A stretch of DNA of 64,000 bases from GCA-2720975 sp964467985 (GTDB lineage: Bacteria > Planctomycetota > UBA1135 > GCA-002686595): NCBI GenBank assembly GCA_964467985.1, contig CAYXTP010000009.1:62001-126000 (forward strand). Direction: 5' to 3'. Shown piece after piece: positions 53,205 to 61,872 of the stretch; position 1 is the first letter of the stretch, and the number at the start of each line of letters is the position of its first letter. A program made the position numbers and the translations under genes. The notes under the pieces were generated by a model. The model worked only from the letters and a program-made list of their open reading frames with translations, was not told where the DNA came from and did not search any database.

Positions 53205-54221
53205 TCAGAAACCCCAGCTCGCGCCTACCTGGACTCCGAAATCGGGGCCCTGAGCGGCGATCAGATCCTCGAGAATGGCGAAGTGCAGGGTGGTGGATTC
53301 TCGCTGCCAGGCACAACCCAAGGCAAAGTCGAGCATCTCGGTGCTGAATTCCTCCATCGAGAAGTCACGTGTGAAGGGCGTGGTCAGAGCCAGCTGGCTG
53401 AGTAAGGACAACTCGTCCGACCAACGGTATTCGAAGCCAGCCTGGATGGAGTAGACGGTCTCGAGTGATAGATCGGCGTGACGGAAGGAATCGGGGCGGC
53501 CGGGAGCTAGCACGTCCAGCGCTCCAGTCGTCGTCCAACGACCCGAGCTCTTCTCGAGCAAGACACCCACTCCGAAATCGAGCTCCCCATTTCCGAACCC
53601 GCGCCTCTTCGAACCAACGGGAAGCTCCAACCCGACGCGCAAGGAAACAGCCGGTCTCCCGGCCTTCTCTGCGCGCAGTTCTTTGGTCAGCACGAAGGGA
53701 ATGTCGCCAAACCCGTAGTCGTCCTCGGTCAATTCATAAACGCTCTGACCGTGGTACCGCAAGCGCATGTCGTACTGGTTGCGGTCGACGAGTCGGCGGC
53801 CAGCATCGGGGAATCCAAAGAGCTGGTGGAAGCCCTCAATGAAAGCGTCCAAGAACCCGCCGGTCCCAAACAGGACGGAGACCTCGCTCTCAAGGTCCCA
53901 GCCGTCCCCCAGTCCGTGGCGCAAACGCAGACTAGAACGTGCCGTCTCTCCATCGAAATGCACGGCATTGAGTCCCTTGGCCTTGACCTCGTGAATCGAG
54001 CTGTAGGCGAGATCGAGCGCCTTGCCCCACGAGCCTTCCGGCTGCACGGCCGCCCGACGCGGACGCATTGAAAGCAGGGTCAGGGCAAAAGGATGCTGAA
54101 CACGAGTCGCCAGCGGCCCGCGCACGATGGGCGCCGGATCCGCACTGCGCGGACCGATGCAGGCGCTCAGCAGCGTCACGACAAGCAGGCAAAGCAAGCT
54201 GCGTCGATGGGGCGTCCTCAC
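53205..54221 (-). CDS. DUF3187 family outer membrane protein
   Basis: Exported protein of 338 residues with a lipoprotein-type signal (LVVTLLSAC). Alternating amphipathic strands run through the chain (SSLRLRHGLGDGWDLESEVSVLFG, AVSLRVGLELPVGSKRRGFGNGELDFGVGVLLE) and it ends with VQVGASWGF, a terminal Phe as in outer membrane barrels. The overall layout, including FLDAFIEGFHQLFGFPDAGR, is that of DUF3187. GTG start overlaps the miaE stop by one base (TAGTG). Function unknown. Confidence 0.8.
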   Translation of the reverse strand: MRTPHRRSLLCLLVVTLLSACIGPRSADPAPIVRGPLATRVQHPFALTLLSMRPRRAAVQPEGSWGKALDLAYSSIHEVKAKGLNAVHFDGETARSSLRLRHGLGDGWDLESEVSVLFGTGGFLDAFIEGFHQLFGFPDAGRRLVDRNQYDMRLRYHGQSVYELTEDDYGFGDIPFVLTKELRAEKAGRPAVSLRVGLELPVGSKRRGFGNGELDFGVGVLLEKSSGRWTTTGALDVLAPGRPDSFRHADLSLETVYSIQAGFEYRWSDELSLLSQLALTTPFTRDFSMEEFSTEMLDFALGCAWQRESTTLHFAILEDLIAAQGPDFGVQVGASWGF

Positions 54222-54853
54222 TAGTCTCCCCCCGTGCCGGCCAGGGATGAACCTTGCAGGGCGTTCAGCGGAGCCGGACCGGAGTGCATGCGAGCTTCAC
54301 AGGGTAGAGAGCGCATGACCGTTGCTTCGGCAGCCCGTAGCTGCTGCTCGCGTTTGTCAACCTGGGCCGAGGGGTAGTACTCCTTGGCGATCTCGACAAA
54401 CAGCCTGCGGTGGTGCTCTTCAGCAAGCATGAGCTCGCGATAGAGTTTGCACAGTTCCGCCTCGCCGCAGTGCTCTGCTAGCAGTCCAAAGCGCTCGAAG
54501 CTGCGTTCCTCAATCAGGCCAGCAAGCAAGAGGCGATCGAGCATGAGGTCCTGCCGCCCCTGACGCGCGGCCTTGCCCAGACCGTCGGCATAGGGGCTCG
54601 GGCGTGACGCACGCAGGGGCTCTCCGCGCTTCACCAATACGCCATGCACACGGTTGAAGTGCTGCAACTCCTCAACGGCCACGGGGCCCAGCTGCTGCAC
54701 GAGCGCCAGGCGATCGGGGTAGGTGACGATCATCGACTGAATGGCGCTGGCGGCTTTCAACTCACAGTGGGCATGGTCGCTCAGTAGTGCAATGGGATCG
54801 GCCATCACGGCCGCCACCCACTCTATGGGCGTCATCCAGTCCAAACGCAACAC
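54221..54853 (-). CDS. miaE: tRNA-(ms2io6A)-hydroxylase MiaE
   Basis: Non-heme diiron monooxygenase hydroxylating the isopentenyl group of ms2i6A37 in tRNA. Ferritin-like four-helix bundle, 210 residues; iron ligand helices are DHAHCELKAASAIQS, AVEELQHFNRVHG, LIEERSFERFGLLAEHC and MLAEEHHRRLFVEIAKEYY (E-x-x-H pairs). The GTG start lies 3 bp after the stop of the cobalamin adenosyltransferase gene. miaA and miaB, which provide the substrate, are not in the window. Confidence 0.9.
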   Translation of the reverse strand: MLRLDWMTPIEWVAAVMADPIALLSDHAHCELKAASAIQSMIVTYPDRLALVQQLGPVAVEELQHFNRVHGVLVKRGEPLRASRPSPYADGLGKAARQGRQDLMLDRLLLAGLIEERSFERFGLLAEHCGEAELCKLYRELMLAEEHHRRLFVEIAKEYYPSAQVDKREQQLRAAEATVMRSLPCEARMHSGPAPLNALQGSSLAGTGGD

Positions 54854-54856
54854 GGT

Positions 54857-55429
54857 TCAGGTCGCCTTTCCAGCCCCGGGCTCCCAAAGCACGTCGTCTC
54901 GCCCACCGGAGTTGGCGGCTCGGGCCAAGACAAATAGCAAGTCGGACAGGCGGTTGAGGTAGCGAACCACTTCGGGGTTCACCGCACCCTCACCCTCTGC
55001 ATCCATCAGGGCCGTCACGCAACGCTCGCCCCTGCGACAGACGGCGCGTGCCTGATGCAAGTCCGCTGCGTAGGGGCTCCCACCCGGCAGGACGAAGGTC
55101 GTCAGGGGTTCGAGGTCGGAGTTGACCTCGTCTATCCAGGCTTCGAGCCGAGCGGTGTAGGTCGCATCCACACGACCGTCTGCATCGGAAGCACCTGGAC
55201 GACAGAGGTCCGATCCAACGTCGAACAGGTCATTCTGGATGGACTGCAGCCACTCAGTGGCCTTCTCCTTCCCGGGTCGGGCGAGTACGACGCCGAGCAC
55301 GCTCGAGGTCTCGTCCACAGTTCCGTAGGCCTCCACCCGCAGGTGATGTTTGGGCACCCGCTCCCCACCACCCAGGCCTGTGCTCCCGTCGTCGCCGGAA
55401 CGCGTGTAGATGCGATTGAGGTGGACCAT
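54857..55429 (-). CDS. Cob(I)alamin adenosyltransferase, PduO/MMAB type
   Basis: Transfers the adenosyl group of ATP to cob(I)alamin to make coenzyme B12. The ATP-binding N-terminus IYTRSGDDGSTGLGGG, VEAYGTVDETSSVLG, the R-x-x-x-R-R-x-E-R signature (ARAVCRRGERCV) and LNRLSDLLFVLARAAN are complete. 190 residues, normal length. A methylmalonyl-CoA mutase or diol dehydratase elsewhere would be the client. It lies between trmH-type and miaE genes in a tightly spaced minus-strand run. Confidence 0.92.
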   Translation of the reverse strand: MVHLNRIYTRSGDDGSTGLGGGERVPKHHLRVEAYGTVDETSSVLGVVLARPGKEKATEWLQSIQNDLFDVGSDLCRPGASDADGRVDATYTARLEAWIDEVNSDLEPLTTFVLPGGSPYAADLHQARAVCRRGERCVTALMDAEGEGAVNPEVVRYLNRLSDLLFVLARAANSGGRDDVLWEPGAGKAT

Positions 55430-55442
55430 GGGTACGCCCAGC

Positions 55443-56282
55443 TTACTCCTTCCAAGGCTCGGTTGAAGCCACCCCGGGTTGTTCTACATCTGGCTGGGTT
55501 TCGTCGCTGCGCCGGGCCATCGCTTGACGTCGGCGACCACCTTTTTCATGCAAGGTCAGGTTCAGGTCCTGGGGACTCATCTCGGACCCCAAAGTCTTGA
55601 GGATCAGATGCCAGGCTCGTGCATCCTTGTTGAGCAATGCGGCACGCGAGAACACGCGTTCGATCATCTCTTCCACATCGGCCTGTGCCACTCCTGGCCG
55701 CACGACTCCGTCGGCAAAGACCTCCCGCAGGCGAGCCTTCAAAAACTCGCGCCCTTGCCCATCAAGCATCGAGCCCCCCGGCTCCCTGGCGTGCACCTTG
55801 GTGCCCGTGAATAGATCGGAGAGGGCGATGCCCACGCACAGTCCCAGATTCAGCGAAGTGTGGTCACCACTGGTGCGCACATGAGCCAGCTCGTTGCAGA
55901 GATCAGTCTCGGCAGAAGTCAAGCCAGTCACCTCGTTGCCGAATACGAGGGCAACGCGTTGATCGACAGAGTTCGCGAGGTCGAGGCAGGTTGGAACGAC
56001 TCTGCGCCAGTCCTCCCGCTTGCGCCGACCGCGAACGCGTGCCGTGAACCCGATGGCATGGTGAACATCAGCCAGCGCTTCGTGTAGATCATCGACCACC
56101 ACGATCTCCGCGCGCGCCGATTCGGCGCCGTGGGACATCTGTTCGAAGTCGGGGTGCACCAACAAGCTCGGGCGGGCAGGCGAGACGATCCACACTTCAA
56201 CGGGCCCGAAATTCTCCGCAACGCGCAAGATCGTGCCCACGTTGCGCGGCCCCTCTGGGCGGCACAGAATCACACGCTTCAT
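55443..56282 (-). CDS. SpoU/TrmH-family RNA 2'-O-methyltransferase (TrmJ-like)
   Basis: SPOUT methyltransferase of 279 residues. The knotted SAM-binding domain shows VILCRPEGPRNVGTILRVAENFG (motif 1 with N-x-G-x-x-x-R), LVFGNEVTGLT (motif 2) and TSGDHTSLNLGLCVGIAL (motif 3, here with T-S-L-N-L). The C-terminal extension of about 120 residues is helical and ends in a charged tail. The order is TrmJ-like, so a tRNA position-32 target is a reasonable guess. It overlaps the degenerate sulfatase gene by ATGA (56279-56282). Confidence 0.87.
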   Translation of the reverse strand: MKRVILCRPEGPRNVGTILRVAENFGPVEVWIVSPARPSLLVHPDFEQMSHGAESARAEIVVVDDLHEALADVHHAIGFTARVRGRRKREDWRRVVPTCLDLANSVDQRVALVFGNEVTGLTSAETDLCNELAHVRTSGDHTSLNLGLCVGIALSDLFTGTKVHAREPGGSMLDGQGREFLKARLREVFADGVVRPGVAQADVEEMIERVFSRAALLNKDARAWHLILKTLGSEMSPQDLNLTLHEKGGRRRQAMARRSDETQPDVEQPGVASTEPWKE

Positions 56283-58471
56283 TCCGCACCTCCGAGGTGT
56301 TGGATAAAACTGAGTTGCTCAGGCGACAAAGTGCGCCGTTCGTCTGCGCCGATATTGGGCCCCTGACGCCTCAGGCGCAGCGTGCCAGGATCCAGCTCGA
56401 CTTGCGGATCAGCCAAGAGGTCGTCCGTCACGCCGGGCACCCAGTCCGGGATGTACAGGTCAATCCCGTTGGCAATTCCAAAGGCCCTATCGCGCACCCG
56501 GATGCGCTCACCCTGCAAGACTCGTCCGTCGATCTTGATGGCGAGGGCAAACTCCTGGCTCGGTTTCTTCTCCAACTGCAGGACGCATGGCGCGGATCCG
56601 GTGACGAGCAACATGTCCTGGCGACCGGCTGGATGGCGCACCTCAAGTTCGGCTCCCGCGCTCCACTCCAGCACTTGATCCAGAGAACTAGGGGGATAGA
56701 GGGCAACCAGTAGGGTCGTTTCCTGCCCGACGTGCTGCGAGCCGGTTCCAGCGTGCAGCTTCCACCATGTCCCGCCTTGGTGTTCGAGAACGGCGTCGGC
56801 GGGAGCCGGCTTCCCATTCGCATCCCTAACCCACTCGGGCGCATCCTTGCGCGGCAGGCGTGGAAGCAGGCTGGACTCAAGCGGTGTTTCTCCGACCGTC
56901 AGCTTCGGAATCGCGCCCTCTCCCCAATTGAGCTGAAGTCGCAAGGGCAGTTCTCGTTCACTGGATTGGGCGACAAGTCGTGTGTCGTCAGAGCCTAGCT
57001 GGGCGCTACCCGAGAGGCCCGAAATCTGGGTCGCACGGCTGTGGGCTCCGGACTCAATCCGCGCGGCGCCGGCAAAGCCGGACGTGAAGTTCCAGCGCGT
57101 GTCCAACTCCACGCCATTCAGGTCCAGGACGACCTGTGAGGGCATGCGACGTTCATTCAGTGCTGCCACGAGGCGACCCACGTTCCACAATTCGCCCTCA
57201 TCCAACTCCTGGCCCAACACCCGGTCGCCCGAGCGCCGGTAATCGACAATTCCCGCGATGCGGTTCTCCTCAACACTGAATCGAGCATCCAACACTGCGC
57301 GACGATCCAAAGCCGCGCTCTCGCAGAAGGCGAGCCGATCCATGTCCGGTTCACCACTCTCAATACTGGGAAGCCAGCTGAGGCCTTCGGTGTCGGGCCA
57401 GGACACACCCAGGGATTCAGCCAAGCTGGGTGCAAGGTCGATGCTACGCACAAGCGACTCCACTCGCCCGATCGGGGCAGCGCCCGGGAATCGAACGACC
57501 AGGGGTGTTCGCACCAACTCCGGCGAGAAGGTAGGAGCCCCTGGCACGCTGGGTTGCAGACGCGGACCACGCGTCGCGGTCACCACGACCGTCGCCCGAT
57601 CCAGGCGACCGGCCTGCTCCACCCAATCAAGCAGTTGCCCCAATGCCGCGTCCACCGCTGAGACGCGGGCAGAGTACTTGGCCACCTGCAACGCGGTATG
57701 CGCAGGATCCCCGCGCCCACGGCGCAGAGCTTTCTCCAAGTCCTCCGCGCCGGCCGCTGGATCCTCTTGAGCCCGATCCAGGGCGGCGGCCACGAGTGGA
57801 TGAGTCGCTCGAAAAGGGCCCAAGTGGGTCTCCAGAAAAGGAACCGACGCTGCACCGGCCTTGCCCTTCAAGTTTGCTGTGTCTGAGAGGTGAAGCAGCA
57901 CAAACAGCGGCTCGTCTGCCTCAAGCGTTTGCCGGACTTCCGGACCGAAGCCCAGCACGACTTGTTCGCTTGTACGAAAGGTTCCCTCGTGCAGCCCCGG
58001 TGCTGCCCAAAGATCAAAGCCTTGGTCGAGACCCGAGATGTCAGCCGCCAACTGGGGCTTGGAGACTGCGGCCAGGCAATTCCACCCAGCTGCACTCAGG
58101 ACTTCTGCAAGGCTCGTGCGTGAGGACGCAAGGGCGGTCTGCCCCCGATGGGTCAAGGAGCCCACACCATGGGCCGAGGCTTGTTGTCCAGTCAGCAAGC
58201 TCGCGAGCGAACCATTGACCCCCGTGCAAGCCGTGATGTGATCGGTGAAGACCACGCCCTGTTCAGCCAGGCGGTCGAGGTGAGGTGTGGTGCCTCCCTT
58301 GAAACCGTAGGGACCCAGGTAGTCAATGCCCAAGTCATCGACGACGACCCAGATTAGCGTGTTCGCATCGCGCGACACGGGGTGGCCAAGCGCTTCATCG
58401 CCCGGCCCGCTGTCACCCCCACCGCAGGCAGCAATGAGGAGAATCGTGGACGCGGCCGCGAGGTGCTTCAT
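56279..58471 (-). CDS. Sulfatase-fold lipoprotein lacking catalytic motifs
   Basis: Exported 730-residue protein, lipobox LLIAAC (Cys16). The sulfatase-like domain keeps the first metal pair (VVVDDLGIDYLG, D45-D46) and H-L-D-R-L-A-E-Q-G-V-V-F. The nucleophile region, however, reads CTGVNGSLASLLTG instead of C/S-x-P-x-R, and the second metal motif (D-H-G) is replaced in TATRGPRLQP. A C-terminal half of about 300 residues is beta-rich and unrecognised. The start ATG 58471 overlaps the upstream dehydratase stop by 4 bp; the longer frame upstream lies inside that gene. Likely a binding protein or pseudoenzyme. Confidence 0.82.
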   Translation of the reverse strand: MKHLAAASTILLIAACGGGDSGPGDEALGHPVSRDANTLIWVVVDDLGIDYLGPYGFKGGTTPHLDRLAEQGVVFTDHITACTGVNGSLASLLTGQQASAHGVGSLTHRGQTALASSRTSLAEVLSAAGWNCLAAVSKPQLAADISGLDQGFDLWAAPGLHEGTFRTSEQVVLGFGPEVRQTLEADEPLFVLLHLSDTANLKGKAGAASVPFLETHLGPFRATHPLVAAALDRAQEDPAAGAEDLEKALRRGRGDPAHTALQVAKYSARVSAVDAALGQLLDWVEQAGRLDRATVVVTATRGPRLQPSVPGAPTFSPELVRTPLVVRFPGAAPIGRVESLVRSIDLAPSLAESLGVSWPDTEGLSWLPSIESGEPDMDRLAFCESAALDRRAVLDARFSVEENRIAGIVDYRRSGDRVLGQELDEGELWNVGRLVAALNERRMPSQVVLDLNGVELDTRWNFTSGFAGAARIESGAHSRATQISGLSGSAQLGSDDTRLVAQSSERELPLRLQLNWGEGAIPKLTVGETPLESSLLPRLPRKDAPEWVRDANGKPAPADAVLEHQGGTWWKLHAGTGSQHVGQETTLLVALYPPSSLDQVLEWSAGAELEVRHPAGRQDMLLVTGSAPCVLQLEKKPSQEFALAIKIDGRVLQGERIRVRDRAFGIANGIDLYIPDWVPGVTDDLLADPQVELDPGTLRLRRQGPNIGADERRTLSPEQLSFIQHLGGAE

Positions 58472-59481
58472 GCGCGTGCTCGGGCGCGTTCGAGTTGTTC
58501 GGGGGCCGGGTTGCCACCTGAGACGATGACCACCGCCCGCAAGGGATCCTCCGCCGTACGACCTGCAAGCCACTCTTCAATCATGCCCGTGCGGACCGCG
58601 GCCAGAGTCGCCGCGCCGGCGGGTTCCACGATCTCACCGTGACCCACCCACCATTCCATGGCATCCAGCACGTCTCGGTCCTCAACCAGCAGGACGTCGT
58701 CGAGCGTCTGAGAGCAGATTTGGATGTTCAGTGCGCCCGAGTGGGTTGGGCACAAACCTTGGATGGCGGTGTCGATCTCTGGAAGGGAAACGACTTCGCC
58801 GGCGGCCAGGCCACGGTGCATGGAGGGTGCGCCTGCGGGCTCCACACCAATCACACGCACGGCATCCCCCTTGGCGCGCTTCAAGCACAAAGAGACGCCA
58901 GAAACCAGTCCGCCACCCCCGATTGGGACCAGCACGAGTTCCACCTGCGGCCATTGCTGCATCAACTCCAACGCAACAGTGCCCGTGCCCTCAACCGTGC
59001 CCTCTCGATCATAGGGGTGAATGAACACCAACCCCTGAGCCGCAAGTTCAGCGGCGTCGTCGTCAGCGGCAAGCCGATCGCGACTGAGTACGACGCGCGC
59101 ACCGAGTTCACGACACGCCTCGATCTTGTTGGGGTAGGCATCGCGTGGCATGACAATGGTGGCCTCGACGCCTGCACGCTGGGCCGCCCAGGCCAGCGCG
59201 CGCCCGTGATTGCCGGAGCTGCAAGTCACGACCCCCATGGATCGTTCCTCTCCACTGAGCTTGGCGATGTTGTTCCATGCGCCGCGCGCCTTGAAAGCCC
59301 CGCACACTTGTCGGTTCTCCAACTTGGCGCGCAGGCACAGGCGTTCGTCGGCACACTCCGGTGGCAATTGAAGGGGCACCAGGGGGGTGCATTGGGTCAC
59401 CCCCTCCAGGCGCCTGGCAGCGCCCTCGAAGTCCAAGGAGTCAAACTGGGTTAGATCAGAGGACATGAATTCAGAGGGCAT
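58468..59481 (-). CDS. Threonine/serine dehydratase-like PLP enzyme
   Basis: Fold-type II PLP enzyme of 337 residues that deaminates threonine or serine (or racemises serine). The PLP lysine is K64 in VCGAFKARGAWN, the carboxylate-binding loop is TCSSGNHGRALA, and the phosphate loop is PIGGGGLVSG. There is no C-terminal ACT regulatory domain, so it is the short catabolic/racemase-like class. An ATG at 59466 is an alternative start. A minus-strand TACAAT stands 18 nt upstream. It is translationally coupled to the degenerate sulfatase gene. Confidence 0.88.
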   Translation of the reverse strand: MPSEFMSSDLTQFDSLDFEGAARRLEGVTQCTPLVPLQLPPECADERLCLRAKLENRQVCGAFKARGAWNNIAKLSGEERSMGVVTCSSGNHGRALAWAAQRAGVEATIVMPRDAYPNKIEACRELGARVVLSRDRLAADDDAAELAAQGLVFIHPYDREGTVEGTGTVALELMQQWPQVELVLVPIGGGGLVSGVSLCLKRAKGDAVRVIGVEPAGAPSMHRGLAAGEVVSLPEIDTAIQGLCPTHSGALNIQICSQTLDDVLLVEDRDVLDAMEWWVGHGEIVEPAGAATLAAVRTGMIEEWLAGRTAEDPLRAVVIVSGGNPAPEQLERARARA

Positions 59482-59499
59482 GAATGACTAGCGTGCGGG

Positions 59500-59505
59500 A
59501 TTGTA
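59500..59505 (-). promoter_or_regulatory. Putative -10 box of the dehydratase gene
   Basis: TACAAT on the minus strand 18 nt before the ATG at 59481. Confidence 0.45.
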
Positions 59506-59518
59506 GTCGGGATTTCTC

Positions 59519-61792
59519 TCAGAGCCGATCCCCGCCCTCTCGCTCGCCGGGATCTTCCGCTGGCAGGTGCACGTGGATCTCGGCCGTGAAGATGCCCGTT
59601 GGATCTCCGCGCTCCGCGAGGGTCTTGGCAATCACCTCTTGTGAGCGCGCTGGCCGTCCCACGTAGAGGACCTCACCGCCCATGGAGACGGTCACGTTCT
59701 GCTCCAGATCCAGCATGGAGTCGTCTAGGCGCAGACGCAGACTGTCCACACCCTTAACTTTCAGGATCTCGATGGCCTGACCCTTGCGCTCCACGACAAG
59801 GCGCGAGCGCGCACTCGGCTCATCTACGGCTAGCCAATAGAAGCGCTTGTGAGTGACGTCATCTTGGACCCAGACCACGCGTGCGGGCCGCAGGTTGCGT
59901 GACCGGCTGGCCATCCAAGGCAAAGCGGCTCCATCCTCGCGGTCCATCCAGTGGCCCTTGCCAGCATGAATCTCCACCCAGTGCTCGTAACCACCCGGGT
60001 CGGCTTCTCGTAGGCCAGCGAGCAGGTCACGCCAGCGCCCGGCTACCTTGTTCCGATCGTAGGCGCCATCGTCACCCCCCACGTGCAGGGTGAACGGCAG
60101 GTTCCGTAGACCGTCGGGAGCCGTTTCGTTTGGATGCCCAGCCATCATGGCCGCCGCTCCCCAACGGTCGGCCATGCGCGGGGCGAGCTGATAAACCCCG
60201 TCACCTCCGGCTGAATAGCCGAGAAGATAAACACGCGTGGGGTCGATACCCTCCAAGACGACCATGTCCTCGATCAACCGGTCAAAGAAGTCGTCAATGT
60301 GGCCCTGGTGCCACAGGTTCCATGTATTCGTGGGGGCGCGCGGGGCGAGATAGATGCCCTCCTCAAGTTTGTAGAGGTGCTTTTGATTCTCCCATTGCTG
60401 ATCGTTCACAGCGGCTGGGGCACCGCCTCCACCGTGCATGGAAATCCACAGGCTGTGTCCTGCCGCGGGAGCTTCGCCGTAGGTCGTGTACCAAAAGGGC
60501 ATGCGCTGTGAACCGATTTCCAGCACACGTGACTTGAGCTCGTCGGCGCGCTCAGCTCGGATGCGCTCTGCGTGCGCTTCCCACAGTTCTGCCGTGAGGG
60601 CCGTGGCTTGTGCTTGAGTCAGGTTCTCCGCCGGGGCGGCTTCGTTCCGAGTAAGCTCGAATTCCACGACCTGTTCGTCGCGCTCAACCTCGAAGACGAC
60701 TTGTGCCTGCCTCTCCTTGCCATGCCAATTGGCCACGTACTGTCGGCCTGGAACCAAGAAGGCCGTGAGCAGATCGTTGGCGTCGTTACTCTCGCCCCTA
60801 GTGAACCCCTCGAAGGCGGACTCGCCCGGCTTGGTGGAGACGACAACTTGACCGGCGCAGCGATCTCCCCCATCCATTGCGCGAAAGCGAACCCGCACGG
60901 TTCCGTCTGGCCAAGGCTGACCGCCACCCACGTAGCGACCGGTCACATCCACTGCGTACACAGAATCCGCATTGGGACGCCAAACCAGGGGAAAGCGCCG
61001 AGCCGTGTGCATGAAACTCACGGCGAAAATCCCGTGGCGGCTGTCGGCGGGGATGGCCTTGGAGGCCCGGCCCGTGAACCACGCGCGGTCCAGATCATCT
61101 CCCGTGGGTTCCGCTGCACCGGTGAAGTGCCACCCCTCGTCCCAGACTTCTACCCACGAGTGGTTACCGCTGCCATCGGACCACAGAGGTGTTCCCACAA
61201 AACGCGCGGGAACACCGACAGCCCTGCAGGCATCGACCAGGAGCACGGACAGCCCGGTGCACGAAGCCAACCCCGTCTCCATGGACTCGTAGGGACTCTG
61301 GTCGGCCTTGCGCCGCTTGGTTGAGTACCGCACTCCCACCAGAGGGAAGACCTTCTGGTTGAGCAGCGCCGCGGCTTCTCCGGGACTCGTCGCACCGGCG
61401 ATGAGAGGCGAGAAGCGCTCATGAAAGTCTTTGCGCCATGGATCCCTGCGCTCATTGATCGAGGCATAGGGCAGGATCTCGTTGCGGAATAACTCGCGGG
61501 AGATGCTCTTCTTCCAGGGGCTCGCGGCCCATGCCCTGTGGGCGTACTCCAGATTCTCGAGCAAGAACTCACTCGACAAGGAGCGCAGGTCCGAGTCGGG
61601 CATGTGCAAGATCAGAAATTCCAAGTCTGCCCGCTGCGGTTCCGGGGCCCGCTCCAGGGCCAGCTCGAGCTCGGCGCGATTCTTGCCCGCCTGGCTCAGT
61701 CGGGCATCGAGGTCAGTGAGAACGGCCTCGTGGCTGAATGCACTGGACCCCAGAAGACAGCACACCAGTGACGGGAGGAGAAGTTGGCGCAT
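59519..61792 (-). CDS. Exported transglutaminase-like/esterase fusion protein
   Basis: Secreted protein of 757 residues with signal peptide LLLPSLVCCLLGSSAFS. Residues about 100-290 form a transglutaminase-like domain: catalytic Cys in LASCTGLSVLLVD, His in GNHSWVEVWDEGWHF and an acidic residue following in GAAEPTGDD. A beta-rich linker follows. Residues about 430-660 are an alpha/beta hydrolase of the PHB-depolymerase/esterase type, with HGGGGAP oxyanion segment, GYSAGGDG serine and AGKGHWMD histidine. The combination suggests processing of a cross-linked or esterified extracellular polymer; the substrate is unknown. Confidence 0.83.
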   Translation of the reverse strand: MRQLLLPSLVCCLLGSSAFSHEAVLTDLDARLSQAGKNRAELELALERAPEPQRADLEFLILHMPDSDLRSLSSEFLLENLEYAHRAWAASPWKKSISRELFRNEILPYASINERRDPWRKDFHERFSPLIAGATSPGEAAALLNQKVFPLVGVRYSTKRRKADQSPYESMETGLASCTGLSVLLVDACRAVGVPARFVGTPLWSDGSGNHSWVEVWDEGWHFTGAAEPTGDDLDRAWFTGRASKAIPADSRHGIFAVSFMHTARRFPLVWRPNADSVYAVDVTGRYVGGGQPWPDGTVRVRFRAMDGGDRCAGQVVVSTKPGESAFEGFTRGESNDANDLLTAFLVPGRQYVANWHGKERQAQVVFEVERDEQVVEFELTRNEAAPAENLTQAQATALTAELWEAHAERIRAERADELKSRVLEIGSQRMPFWYTTYGEAPAAGHSLWISMHGGGGAPAAVNDQQWENQKHLYKLEEGIYLAPRAPTNTWNLWHQGHIDDFFDRLIEDMVVLEGIDPTRVYLLGYSAGGDGVYQLAPRMADRWGAAAMMAGHPNETAPDGLRNLPFTLHVGGDDGAYDRNKVAGRWRDLLAGLREADPGGYEHWVEIHAGKGHWMDREDGAALPWMASRSRNLRPARVVWVQDDVTHKRFYWLAVDEPSARSRLVVERKGQAIEILKVKGVDSLRLRLDDSMLDLEQNVTVSMGGEVLYVGRPARSQEVIAKTLAERGDPTGIFTAEIHVHLPAEDPGEREGGDRL

Positions 61793-61872
61793 AGTGGCCC
61801 CAGCTTGCCTGATCTACGCCCGAGGTGCTGTCGTTTTTTCAGCCGACGAAGCCTCCGGACTCGGGGAGCCGC

